Assembly (NCBI GenBank): GCA_028221385.1 | Contig: JAOIRP010000004.1 | Coordinates: forward strand, 1-42,540 | DNA length: 42,540 nucleotides | Direction of reading: 5' to 3' | From: Candidatus Pelagibacter sp. | GTDB taxonomy: Bacteria > Pseudomonadota > Alphaproteobacteria > Pelagibacterales > Pelagibacteraceae | Shown here: one piece after another, positions 16,021 through 23,599 of the stretch | How positions within the stretch are numbered: position 1 is the stretch's first letter | Layout: each line of letters starts with the position of its first letter | Notes under the pieces: generated by a model | Database searches by the model: none | What the model was told of the DNA's origin: nothing | Seen by the model: the letters and a program-made list of their open reading frames with translations, nothing else | Position numbers and translations under genes: made by a program

Positions 16021-17351
16021 TGGACCCTTTAATGATTGCACTAATAGTTGCTATCTTTACTTTAATAGTTTTGTTCTCAGGAATTCCAATTGCTTTTGGT
16101 TTAAGTTTCGTCTCAATCGCTTTATTAATTGCTTTTGAAGGATTTCAAATGTTAGATGTTTTTGCTGAAACTTTTTATGCAGGATTAAATTCATTTGTTT
16201 TACTATCAATTCCAATGTTCATTCTTATGGGTATGGCTGTTGCCAATTCTCCTGCTGGAAAAGATCTTTATACTGGCCTTGATAGATGGTTATGGAGAGT
16301 TCCTGGCGGTTTAGTTATTTCTAATATTGGTGCTTGCTCAATTTTTGCAGCCTTAAGTGGGTCAAGTCCTGCAACGTGTGCTGCTATTGGAACTATGGGA
16401 ATTCCTGAAATGAGAAAAAGAGGATACTCAGATCAAATAGCTACTGGTACAATTGCAGCTGGAGGAACACTTGGAGTTTTAATTCCTCCAAGTATAGTTT
16501 TAATTGTTTATGGAATGGCAACAGGAACTTCTATTGGAAGATTATTTTTAGCAGGTATTGTTCCTGGTTTTATGTTGGCAAGTCTTTTTGCTGTTTGGGC
16601 ATTAATACATAGTTATTTCATTGATAAGAATGCAGCAAAATTATTAAGAAATAGAAAACCACCAACATTGAGAGAAAAATTCGAAGTTCTTCCAAGAATT
16701 TTTCCATTCTTAGCAATTATTATTGGCGTTTTATACGTATTGTATGGAGGTGTTGCAACACCATCAGAAGCTTCAGGGGTTGGAGCGTTTTTAGTTTTTG
16801 TAATGATTGCAGTTGTTTACAAAATTTATCAGCCAAAAAAGATATGGAATATTGTTAAAGTTTCAATGAAAGAAAGTGTGATGATAATGTTTATTATTGC
16901 AGCTTCATATCTTTTTGCATTCACATTATCACAACTTTATGTAACTCAATCACTTGCACAAAGTATGATTGAGTTAAGTAGCAATAAATGGTTGATCTTT
17001 TTAATGGTTAATGTGTTTTTACTTATTGCTGGATTCTTTTTACCACCAGTTGCTGTTATTGTTATGACATCAGCTATTTTATTGCCAGTTATAACTACAT
17101 TAGGGTTCGACCCTTATTGGTTCGCAATAGTATTTACTATAAATATGGAAATAGGCTTAATAACACCACCTGTTGGATTAAACCTTTATATAATTAAAGG
17201 AATAACACCAGACGTTAGTCTGTCGACTATTTTAAGGGGATCATTTCCATTTATGATGATGATGGTTTTATCTATAATTATACTTTGTATTTTTCCAGAG
17301 ATAGTGACGTGGTTACCTGACAAACTAATGGGCAAACCTCTTGGATACTAA
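16020..17351 (+). CDS. dctM: TRAP transporter large membrane subunit (DctM)
   Basis: This 443-residue channel subunit has about 12 membrane helices. Conserved DctM signatures are FSGIPIAFGLSF, SIPMFILMGMAVANS, the helical-hairpin region GSSPATCAAIGTMGIPEM, TIAAGGTLGVLIPPSI, and in the second half NMEIGLITPPVGLNLY. It carries out sodium-coupled organic acid uptake with DctP and DctQ. Its end overlaps the dusA start by 11 bases, so the tRNA-modification gene is probably transcribed from the same operon. Confidence 0.94.
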   Translation: MDPLMIALIVAIFTLIVLFSGIPIAFGLSFVSIALLIAFEGFQMLDVFAETFYAGLNSFVLLSIPMFILMGMAVANSPAGKDLYTGLDRWLWRVPGGLVISNIGACSIFAALSGSSPATCAAIGTMGIPEMRKRGYSDQIATGTIAAGGTLGVLIPPSIVLIVYGMATGTSIGRLFLAGIVPGFMLASLFAVWALIHSYFIDKNAAKLLRNRKPPTLREKFEVLPRIFPFLAIIIGVLYVLYGGVATPSEASGVGAFLVFVMIAVVYKIYQPKKIWNIVKVSMKESVMIMFIIAASYLFAFTLSQLYVTQSLAQSMIELSSNKWLIFLMVNVFLLIAGFFLPPVAVIVMTSAILLPVITTLGFDPYWFAIVFTINMEIGLITPPVGLNLYIIKGITPDVSLSTILRGSFPFMMMMVLSIIILCIFPEIVTWLPDKLMGKPLGY

Positions 17352-18345
17352 AGAAAAGATTAATCGAAAAATTTCTGTAGCACCAATGATGGATTGTACT
17401 GATCGTCATGACAGATACTTCTTAAGACTAATGAGTAAGAATGTGATGTTGTACTCTGAAATGGTAGCGACAAAGTCTGCAATTCATGGAGATAGAAAAA
17501 AAATATTATCTTATAGCCCTGAGGAAAAACCACTAGCTCTTCAAGTAGGTGGATCTGACAAAAAAGAATTAGCCGAAGTTGCTAAGATTGCTGAAGATAT
17601 GGGTTATGATGAGATTAATATAAATTTAGGCTGCCCAAGTAAAAAAGTTCAAAAAAATATGTTTGGTGCCTGTCTAATGAAGGAACCTGATTTAGTTACA
17701 GAGTGTATTAACTCCATGGTTAATGCTTGTAAAATACCAGTGACGGCAAAAACTAGAATTGGATTTGATGATACTGAAGATTTTGATTATTTAAATAGTT
17801 TTATTCATAAAATGAAAGGTGTTGGCTGTAGTACTTTTATATTACATGCTCGAAAAGCAATTCTTTCTGGAATGTCACCAAAACAAAATCTAAATATTCC
17901 TAAATTAAATTACGATATGGTTTACAAAGTTAAAAAAGAAAACCCTGATTTAGAAATTATTATTAATGGGGGGATTTCTAAAATTGATGAGATCAAAAAC
18001 CATTTAAAACAATGTGATGGAGTAATGATAGGAAGATCTATTTATCAAAACCCATATTCATTGGTTGAAATAGAAAAAGAGATTTTTCAGTCAAAAAATG
18101 AACCCACAAGAGAAGAGGTGGCTGAGAAATTACTAGAATACCTAGAGAGAGAAGTTAAGTTAGGTACAAAAGTTAATCATATTATGAGGCATACAGTTGG
18201 TTTGTATCATGGTCAAATTGGATCTAAAGACTGGAAAAGGTATCTTAGTGATAATATGATGGCAAGAGATTCTGATTTTCAAAAAGCCAAACATATAATG
18301 ACAATTGTTCAAAATAATGAAAAAGCAAATCAAGTTAACTCTTAA
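17341..18345 (+). CDS. dusA: tRNA-dihydrouridine synthase A
   Basis: This 334-residue FMN enzyme reduces uridine to dihydrouridine in the tRNA D-loop. The start ISVAPMMDCTDRHDR, the catalytic Cys C98 in NINLGCPSKKV, the HARKAILSGMSPKQN motif diagnostic of DusA, and INGGISK/MIGRSIYQNPY for phosphate and FMN binding are all visible. The frame is closed by a stop at 17326-17328 and the only usable initiator before the core is TTG at 17341, inside the end of dctM. Its presence behind a transporter operon is probably chance packing in a compact genome. Confidence 0.92.
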   Translation: MDTKEKINRKISVAPMMDCTDRHDRYFLRLMSKNVMLYSEMVATKSAIHGDRKKILSYSPEEKPLALQVGGSDKKELAEVAKIAEDMGYDEININLGCPSKKVQKNMFGACLMKEPDLVTECINSMVNACKIPVTAKTRIGFDDTEDFDYLNSFIHKMKGVGCSTFILHARKAILSGMSPKQNLNIPKLNYDMVYKVKKENPDLEIIINGGISKIDEIKNHLKQCDGVMIGRSIYQNPYSLVEIEKEIFQSKNEPTREEVAEKLLEYLEREVKLGTKVNHIMRHTVGLYHGQIGSKDWKRYLSDNMMARDSDFQKAKHIMTIVQNNEKANQVNS

Positions 18346-19181
18346 TGGAAAATTTAAACATTGTTGAAATAATTAATTTATTAGCTGTTTTAGGTATAGC
18401 TGCAGCTGTAGCTGGTTTCATGGCAGGCCTTCTTGGGGTAGGTGGTGGAATTATTATGGTTCCAGCATTATATTATGCATTTACCGTTCTAGATTTTGAT
18501 TTAGTTACTCGAATGCATTTATCTGTAGGAACTTCTTTATCAATTATCATACCAACATCAATAATTTCTACCAAAACTCACATGGAATATGATGCTGTAG
18601 ATTTTAAAATGGTTAAATCATTTGGAGTATTTATATTGCTAGGTGTAATTGCGGGTACTTTTTTAGCAGTAAACTTAAAAACACCAGCTTTAGTTTTATT
18701 TTTTTCAATATTTGCTTTTATGGTTGGATTGTTCTTTATTTTTTTAAGAGAAAAACTTGTTGAAAATCCAAAGCAAATTTCTTCAATAATAAAAAATTTG
18801 TCAGGTGTTATTATTGGATTTATATCTGTACCACTAGGCATTGGAGGTGGCTCATTAATGGTCCCATTCATGAGAACTTTTGGTTATGACATTAGAAAAT
18901 CTATAGGAACGGCAGCTGCTGTAGGGTTTTTAATTGCAGTCAGTGGAACTATAACAATGATTTTGGGTGGAAGAATAATTGATAATGTAAATACACCCTT
19001 TAGCTATGGATATATAAATTTATTAGGTTTCTTAGTTTTTGTGCCAGTTACAATGATAATGGCACGTCTTGGTGCTAAAGCCGTTTACAAAATTAATAAA
19101 AAAATATTAAGTAAAATATTTGGTACATTTTTACTCATAGTATCCATACGATCTTTCATTGAATACTTAAATATCACGTAG
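18345..19181 (+). CDS. TSUP (TauE/SafE) family membrane transporter
   Basis: This 278-residue protein has about eight membrane helices in two repeats. Each repeat carries the family's glycine motif: GLLGVGGGIIMVP near residues 28-40 and PLGIGGGSLMVPF in the second half. TSUP members export or import small anions such as sulfite, sulfoacetate or other organosulfur compounds. The start overlaps the dusA stop (TAATG), and malonyl-CoA decarboxylase follows 14 bases later, so it belongs to the same transcription unit. The anion is unknown. Confidence 0.88.
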   Translation: MENLNIVEIINLLAVLGIAAAVAGFMAGLLGVGGGIIMVPALYYAFTVLDFDLVTRMHLSVGTSLSIIIPTSIISTKTHMEYDAVDFKMVKSFGVFILLGVIAGTFLAVNLKTPALVLFFSIFAFMVGLFFIFLREKLVENPKQISSIIKNLSGVIIGFISVPLGIGGGSLMVPFMRTFGYDIRKSIGTAAAVGFLIAVSGTITMILGGRIIDNVNTPFSYGYINLLGFLVFVPVTMIMARLGAKAVYKINKKILSKIFGTFLLIVSIRSFIEYLNIT

Positions 19182-19195
19182 TAAAAGATAACCTC

Positions 19196-20500
19196 ATGTT
19201 TAATTTAAGACAAATAATCTCTTCAATAGCCGATGCTGGTAAGCAATTATTTAATAAAAAGGATATTAAAAAGAATGATTTAGACTCAATATTATCACTA
19301 TGTGATGATTTAATCTCAAACAAAGGTGCAGCCTTTGGAATTACAGTCGCAAGAGATATCACAGAATTATATCAAACTTTATCCATAGATAATAAAATTT
19401 TATTTTTTAAAAGTATTAATGAAAAATACAGACCAAGCTTTACAAAAGTAAATGAAGCAATTGATGTTTATAAAAATTCTCAAAATGAAAAAACTTTATC
19501 AGATTTATTTAAAGTCTCAGAAGGCAAAAGAAGAGAACTGTTTATGAGGATGAATATGGCTCCAAATGGAACATCAATCATTGTATCATTGAGAGAGGAC
19601 TTATTAAAAATTTTAAAAGAAAATAAAGACCTAGCATCTTTAGATGAAGATTTAAAACACTTGTTTAAATCTTGGTTTAATCCGGGATTTCTTAAATTAA
19701 AAAAAATAACATGGGACACTAAAGCTGCGATCTTAGAAAAAATAATTAAATATGAAAGAGTTCATCACATGAAAGACATGAATGAACTTAAAAGAAGATT
19801 AGGTGAAGACAGAAGGTTTTTTTCTTATTTTCATCCAGCTCTTGAAGACGAACCAATTATTTTTGTCCAAGTAGCTTTAACTAATGGTTTGGGAAGATCT
19901 ATACAAGAGATAACGAAGCAGTCTAGTGGTGATGAAAAAAAATATGATACCGCTACTTTTTATTCAATAAGCAACTGTCAAGAGGGACTTTCAAGAGTAA
20001 CACTGGGGAATTTTCTCATTAAAAGAGTAGTTTATGAAATACAAGAAGAGCTACCTCATATAAAAAACTTTGGTACATTATCACCTATACCTGGTTTTGT
20101 TGATTGGTTTTCTTATTTGGAAGAAAGTAAAATTAAAAATATTTTAGGTAATATAAAAAATCAAGATGTGATGTTTTTAAAATCTAAAGATTTAAAAATT
20201 GGCGATAAAAGAATAATAGACAACAAAGAAGCTATAATTAAATTAGTGTCTCATTATATTGTTAATGAAAAAAACAGTGATGGCCTTCCAGTTAACGATG
20301 TTAGTAGATTTCATTTGGGTAATGGTGCAATTGTAGAAGATATAATTATCAATGCAAATATTTCTGATATTGGTTTTAAAAGATCTTTTGGTGTTATGGT
20401 TAATTATCTTTATGAATTAAGAAATATAGAAAAAAATCATGAAGAATACATGAATAAGAAAAAAGTAATTCTCTCAGATAAATTAAAAAAATATTTATAA
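19196..20500 (+). CDS. Malonyl-CoA decarboxylase
   Basis: This 434-residue enzyme decarboxylates malonyl-CoA to acetyl-CoA and CO2. The N-terminal half is a helical domain and the C-terminal half (from about residue 205, FFSYFHPALEDEPIIFVQVALT) is the catalytic GNAT-like domain. The family's Ser/His pair is visible at S296 in TLSPIPGF and H373 in RFHLGNGA. The length fits bacterial MCDs. Its operon context with a TRAP transporter and a divergent CoA-transferase suggests use of an external acid passing through malonyl-CoA. It could instead simply drain methylmalonyl- or malonyl-CoA made inside the cell. Confidence 0.92.
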   Translation: MFNLRQIISSIADAGKQLFNKKDIKKNDLDSILSLCDDLISNKGAAFGITVARDITELYQTLSIDNKILFFKSINEKYRPSFTKVNEAIDVYKNSQNEKTLSDLFKVSEGKRRELFMRMNMAPNGTSIIVSLREDLLKILKENKDLASLDEDLKHLFKSWFNPGFLKLKKITWDTKAAILEKIIKYERVHHMKDMNELKRRLGEDRRFFSYFHPALEDEPIIFVQVALTNGLGRSIQEITKQSSGDEKKYDTATFYSISNCQEGLSRVTLGNFLIKRVVYEIQEELPHIKNFGTLSPIPGFVDWFSYLEESKIKNILGNIKNQDVMFLKSKDLKIGDKRIIDNKEAIIKLVSHYIVNEKNSDGLPVNDVSRFHLGNGAIVEDIIINANISDIGFKRSFGVMVNYLYELRNIEKNHEEYMNKKKVILSDKLKKYL

Positions 20501-20503
20501 AAA

Positions 20504-20902
20504 GTGAATAGTGTTGATAAAAATTTTTTAAAAGACTCATATTACATTAATCGATTAAAATTATGCACTATTAGATTGATTAATAATTTTAAATTTCCAT
20601 GGATAATTCTAATTCCAAATAGAAAAAATAAAACTGATATCACAGACCTTAATGTAAAAGACCAGATTTTATTAATGAAGGAAATTGTACATTGTAGCAA
20701 ATTAATGAAAAAAATATTCAAAACACCAAAGTTAAACGTTGAAAAAATTGGTAATAAAGTTCCTCAATTACATATTCACATCATTGCAAGATTTAAAAAA
20801 GATAGTAGTTGGCCTCTTTCAGTTTGGGTAGTCAAAGGTAAGCCCTATACAAAAAAAGCTTTAAGCGAAACGATAAGCAAAATAAATAAAGCTTTTAAAT
20901 AA
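20504..20902 (+). CDS. HIT-family protein (nucleotide hydrolase-like)
   Basis: This 132-residue protein carries the histidine-triad motif as LHIHIIAR with the family's HxHxx core; the third position is Ile-Ile-Ala rather than a third His, as in several bacterial HIT proteins. FPWIILIPNRKN resembles the first strand region of Ap4A hydrolase-type members. The start is GTG at 20504, three bases after the malonyl-CoA decarboxylase stop. It probably hydrolyses a dinucleoside polyphosphate or nucleotide adduct; the substrate is unknown. Confidence 0.8.
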   Translation: MNSVDKNFLKDSYYINRLKLCTIRLINNFKFPWIILIPNRKNKTDITDLNVKDQILLMKEIVHCSKLMKKIFKTPKLNVEKIGNKVPQLHIHIIARFKKDSSWPLSVWVVKGKPYTKKALSETISKINKAFK

Positions 20903-20916
20903 TGTTGAAGAGGTTG

Positions 20917-20944
20917 GGGTGGTTTCAGTCTCCCTACGCCACCC
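20917..20944 (+). other. Hairpin after the HIT gene, unexplained
   Basis: GGGTGG (20917-20922) can pair with CCACCC (20939-20944) around a 16-base loop in an otherwise AT-rich 133-base gap (20903-21035). There is no T-tract on either side, so it is not a normal rho-independent terminator. It could be a processed 3' end structure or a small structured RNA. Confidence 0.4.
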
Positions 20945-21035
20945 TTAATATTACAGTAAACGATTCTCTAAAATTTAATCTACACTTAATAATTGAAACT
21001 AGACTTTATCCACTGCTTAATTTATTAAGATTGTA

Positions 21036-21329
21036 ATGAAGAAAGATATAAAAGCTGATGACGTTATCTTTAACTTTTTTAAGCAAATTTGTGATGAAAA
21101 AAATGATGACAAATGTGTTGAGCTTGGGAATAGCTGGATTAATGCTATGGAAACTAATTTAGCTAATATGGAGGCCAATTTAAAGGGTGAAGACAGAATT
21201 AAACATAAAAAAGATATTGATAACAACAAAGAGCACCTTAATAGCATGAAAGGTAAATCAGCTGTTGAGTGGCGAAATTATGCAACACAATGTATGATCG
21301 AAATACTAGATCATAAAACTAAGTCGTGA
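21036..21329 (+). CDS. Hypothetical 97-residue charged helical protein
   Basis: I do not recognise this family. The product is soluble, about 35 percent charged, and apparently all-helical (residues 10-75, with IDNNKEHLNSMKGKSAVEWRN). It contains three cysteines at the ends of helices and no signal peptide. It overlaps the papain-like gene downstream by four bases (GTGA), so the two are probably made together. Both lie in a short stretch whose neighbours and base composition look unlike the surrounding core genes. Confidence 0.6.
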   Translation: MKKDIKADDVIFNFFKQICDEKNDDKCVELGNSWINAMETNLANMEANLKGEDRIKHKKDIDNNKEHLNSMKGKSAVEWRNYATQCMIEILDHKTKS

Positions 21330-21814
21330 ATTTTTTTAAAAAATTTTTCTCTAAAAGTAATTTAGAACTTAAAATTAATGATGGTGGCCGTGCGGCCGCA
21401 GGTTACAAAGGCAAAGCAGGAGATTGTGTCGTAAGATCTATTGCTATAGTGACAAATCTTCCCTATCAAAAAGTGTATGACGATCTTTATAAAGCAAATG
21501 AAGACTTTAGAACAACATCTAGAACTAAACTTGCAAGAAGTTTAAAACAAAAAAATGATAGTCCAAGAACAGGTACACACCGTGTTGTTCTTAAAAAATA
21601 CCTTCAAAAATTAGGATGGAATTGGACACCCACTATGTTTATTGGCCAAGGTTGTAAGGTTCACCTAAAAAAAGAAGAACTACCCAGTGGCACTTTAATA
21701 GTATCCTGTTCAAAACACATAACAGTTGTAAAAGATGGTGTTCTTCATGATACTTATGATTGTTCAAGAAATGGCACAAGATGTGTATACGGTTATTGGA
21801 AAAAGCTTAATTAG
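21326..21814 (+). CDS. Papain-like fold protein of phage/accessory type, probable cysteine peptidase or amidase
   Basis: This 162-residue protein starts at GTG 21326. A possible catalytic Cys is C34 in GDCVVRSIA at the start of a helix, as in papain-like enzymes; possible partners are H131 in CSKHITVV and D145 in HDTYDCS. I recognise the GDCVVR…YDDL and RCVYGYW pattern from uncharacterised proteins scattered among bacteria and phages, not from a named enzyme. The gene is richer in G+C than its neighbours (it contains a GCGGCCGC site near 21393). It could be an accessory peptidase, amidase or toxin; the activity is inference only. Confidence 0.7.
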   Translation: MNFFKKFFSKSNLELKINDGGRAAAGYKGKAGDCVVRSIAIVTNLPYQKVYDDLYKANEDFRTTSRTKLARSLKQKNDSPRTGTHRVVLKKYLQKLGWNWTPTMFIGQGCKVHLKKEELPSGTLIVSCSKHITVVKDGVLHDTYDCSRNGTRCVYGYWKKLN

Positions 21815-21951
21815 GAGCGCTCTGTTACCCGGTGCCCCAGACCGTGCTTCTATAATCCTTATTTTGCAACAATGTTGTTTTTGCAAATAGCAGAAGTTTG
21901 AATGGTATTTCGACTCTAGTTCGACTGTTCTTGTTGTGCTAGACTTCATTA
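21815..21951. other. Non-coding stretch with inverted and direct repeats
   Basis: This 137-base gap holds a local G+C-rich patch (about 21813-21850) and then nested complementary segments: TTTGCAA (21863-21869) with TTGCAAA (21881-21887), flanked further out by CTTCT (21847-21851) and AGAAG (21892-21896). A direct repeat, TTCGACT (21909-21915 and 21920-21926), is separated by CTAG. I could not fit it to a tRNA or to any RNA family I know. It may encode a structured RNA or be a scar of an insertion. Confidence 0.4.
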
Positions 21952-22119
21952 ATGATCAAATTTATTCTGCCCGCTATAATTATTCTCTTAATTGTAATAT
22001 TCTGGGAAAAAATTACCGAAGTAATCCTTAAAAAATTTAATATTAGGCTGAATTATATTATTGTGAGTGCTGTGATAATAACCATCGCTATAATAATTTT
22101 ATTAATCAATTATGGTTAA
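21952..22119 (+). CDS. 55-residue two-helix membrane protein
   Basis: A complete frame, ATG 21952 to TAA 22117-22119, encodes two hydrophobic segments (about residues 4-18, FILPAIIILLIVIFW, and 35-53) joined by a short basic loop (EKITEVILKKFNIR). The design, a hairpin of two helices, is like many small bacterial membrane proteins, including holin-like and toxin-like peptides. I do not recognise the family. It ends 17 bases before the convergent methyltransferase gene. No clear ribosome site is visible, so expression is unproven. Confidence 0.45.
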   Translation: MIKFILPAIIILLIVIFWEKITEVILKKFNIRLNYIIVSAVIITIAIIILLINYG

Positions 22120-22136
22120 AAAAAAGATATTATTTC

Positions 22137-23279
22137 TTAACTACTTGCTATTTTCTTTTTAGGATCATAAAATGGTTTTTCAACTATAGTTGCTTTATTT
22201 TTTTTTGTAAACATTTCTACCTCACAATTATTTCCAACCTCACAACTATCAATTGAAACCATTGCCAGAGCAATATTTTTCTTTAGTCTTGGCGAATAAA
22301 CTGCAGAGGTAATTTTTCCTATAATCATATCATTTTTCGTTATAGGCCAAAAAGTAGTATTAGGACCTTTAAGTGGTTCACAATCAATAATGATACCAAC
22401 TTGTTTGCGTTTAATACCTTCAGCATTAATTTTTTTCAGTGCTTCTTTACCAATAAAATTATCTGTAATATCTAAATTTACTAAACGATCTAATCCAAGT
22501 TCATAAGGGTTGGTATTGATATCTGCATCAGCATGATAAGACAACATTCCACCCTCTATACGTCTTATGGATGATGTATGACCTGGTTTTAATCCAAACT
22601 CTTTTCCAGCAGACATTATTTTTTCCCATAGTTCATCACCTTTAGAACCATCTCTTAAATAAAGTTCATAACCCAATTCACTAGACCAACCGGTACGTGA
22701 CACAATTAAAGGAATACCATCTAAATTTAATTCACGTAACCAATAATACTTAAGATCATTAATACTTTCACCAAACAAAGCTTCCATAATTTTTCCTGAG
22801 TTTGGTCCTTGTAATTGAAGAGGGGAGACATCGGGTTCTGAAATTTTAACATTTAGACCAGAGTTTACAGCAACTCCTTGAGCCCATAATAAAATATCGC
22901 TATCTGCAAGAGATAACCAGAAATGATTTTCTGCCAATCTTAAAAGAACAGGATCATTTAAAATTCCACCTTCATTATTTACAATTAGAACATATTTGCA
23001 TTGTCCAACAGATAGTTTTGATAAATCTCTTGGTGTTAATAACTGAATAAATTTTGCAGCATCAGGACCAGTAATTTCTACCTGACGTTCTACAGCGACA
23101 TCGCAAAGGATAGCCTCATTGACTAAATTCCAGAAGTTTTGTTCTGGACTACCAAAGTCCCTTGGGATGTACATATGATTATATACAGAAAAACCTGTTG
23201 CACCCCATTTTACTGTAGAATTAAAGTATGGTGACTTACGTATTTGAGTGCCAAATCCAAAATTTTTTTTATCTTCCAT
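22137..23279 (-). CDS. DmdA-like GcvT-family tetrahydrofolate-dependent methyltransferase
   Basis: This 380-residue member of the aminomethyltransferase (GcvT) family has VERQVEITGPDAAKFIQLLTPRDLS, GGILNDPVLLRL at 104-115 and RTGWSSELGYELYL at 195-208. GcvT proper normally shows a DD pair where this protein has N108-D109-P, a pattern shared with dimethylsulfoniopropionate demethylase DmdA. YNHMYIPRDF near residues 33-42 also resembles DmdA. It probably moves a methyl or one-carbon group from a methylated substrate (DMSP, glycine betaine derivative or similar) to tetrahydrofolate. Whether it is DmdA itself or a paralogue with another substrate needs a phylogeny. No glycine-cleavage gene is nearby. 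Confidence 0.8.
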   Translation of the reverse strand: MEDKKNFGFGTQIRKSPYFNSTVKWGATGFSVYNHMYIPRDFGSPEQNFWNLVNEAILCDVAVERQVEITGPDAAKFIQLLTPRDLSKLSVGQCKYVLIVNNEGGILNDPVLLRLAENHFWLSLADSDILLWAQGVAVNSGLNVKISEPDVSPLQLQGPNSGKIMEALFGESINDLKYYWLRELNLDGIPLIVSRTGWSSELGYELYLRDGSKGDELWEKIMSAGKEFGLKPGHTSSIRRIEGGMLSYHADADINTNPYELGLDRLVNLDITDNFIGKEALKKINAEGIKRKQVGIIIDCEPLKGPNTTFWPITKNDMIIGKITSAVYSPRLKKNIALAMVSIDSCEVGNNCEVEMFTKKNKATIVEKPFYDPKKKIASS

Positions 23280-23317
23280 TACAAATATGTATTTAATTTT
23301 TTATATTTTTAAAGATT

Positions 23318-23599
23318 TTATTTATTATTTTCACAATAAATAGAGGCAAATTCTGTCGCTTTCATAATTTCTTCAGGTTCTTTTTTAAAGATTAAATCTA
23401 TCTCTTCATCTGAGTATTTTTCACTTAGCTTATTTATAGTGCATAAACAGTATTTTTTAGCAGCTTCTGCTCCCAAATAAACTTTAGAGTTACCATAACA
23501 TCCAATATACATTTGCTTTTCATACTCTGGACTAAAAGCTAAAACGCTAGAACAAAAAAGAAAATTGAAGACAAGTATGATTTTAAATTTTTTGATCAT
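23318..23599 (-). CDS. Small secreted cysteine-containing protein
   Basis: Start chosen at ATG 23599, giving 93 residues with a clear signal peptide (MIKKFKIILVFNFLFCSSVLA) and a mature part of about 72 residues. A longer frame to 23692 would add 31 residues ahead of the signal peptide and overlap the sugar-phosphate mutase gene more deeply, so I reject it. The mature protein has four Cys (YIGC, KKYCLC, IYC) that could form two disulfides, and a helical EEIDLIFKKEPEEI stretch. It overlaps the end of the mutase gene by 17 bases. Function unknown, probably periplasmic. Confidence 0.65.
   Translation of the reverse strand: MIKKFKIILVFNFLFCSSVLAFSPEYEKQMYIGCYGNSKVYLGAEAAKKYCLCTINKLSEKYSDEEIDLIFKKEPEEIMKATEFASIYCENNK

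Noticed and set aside
20903..21035. Possible tRNA or tmRNA 3' end
   Set aside because: The stretch GGTTTCAGTCTCCC looks like a T-arm but the stem has a mismatch and the loop lacks the canonical TTC; no acceptor or anticodon arm can be placed.
21909..21926. TTCGACT direct repeat read as two tRNA T-loops
   Set aside because: Flanking bases cannot form the five-base T-stems, so it is listed only as a repeat.
21764..21949. Leftward 61-residue frame opposite the papain-like gene and the structured gap
   Set aside because: It overlaps the end of a better gene, has no clear ribosome site and its residues show no recognisable pattern.
22113..22142. Possible terminator between the small membrane protein and the convergent DmdA-like gene
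   Set aside because: GTTAA/TTAAC arms are only five bases, AT-only and separated by an A-rich loop; too weak to call.
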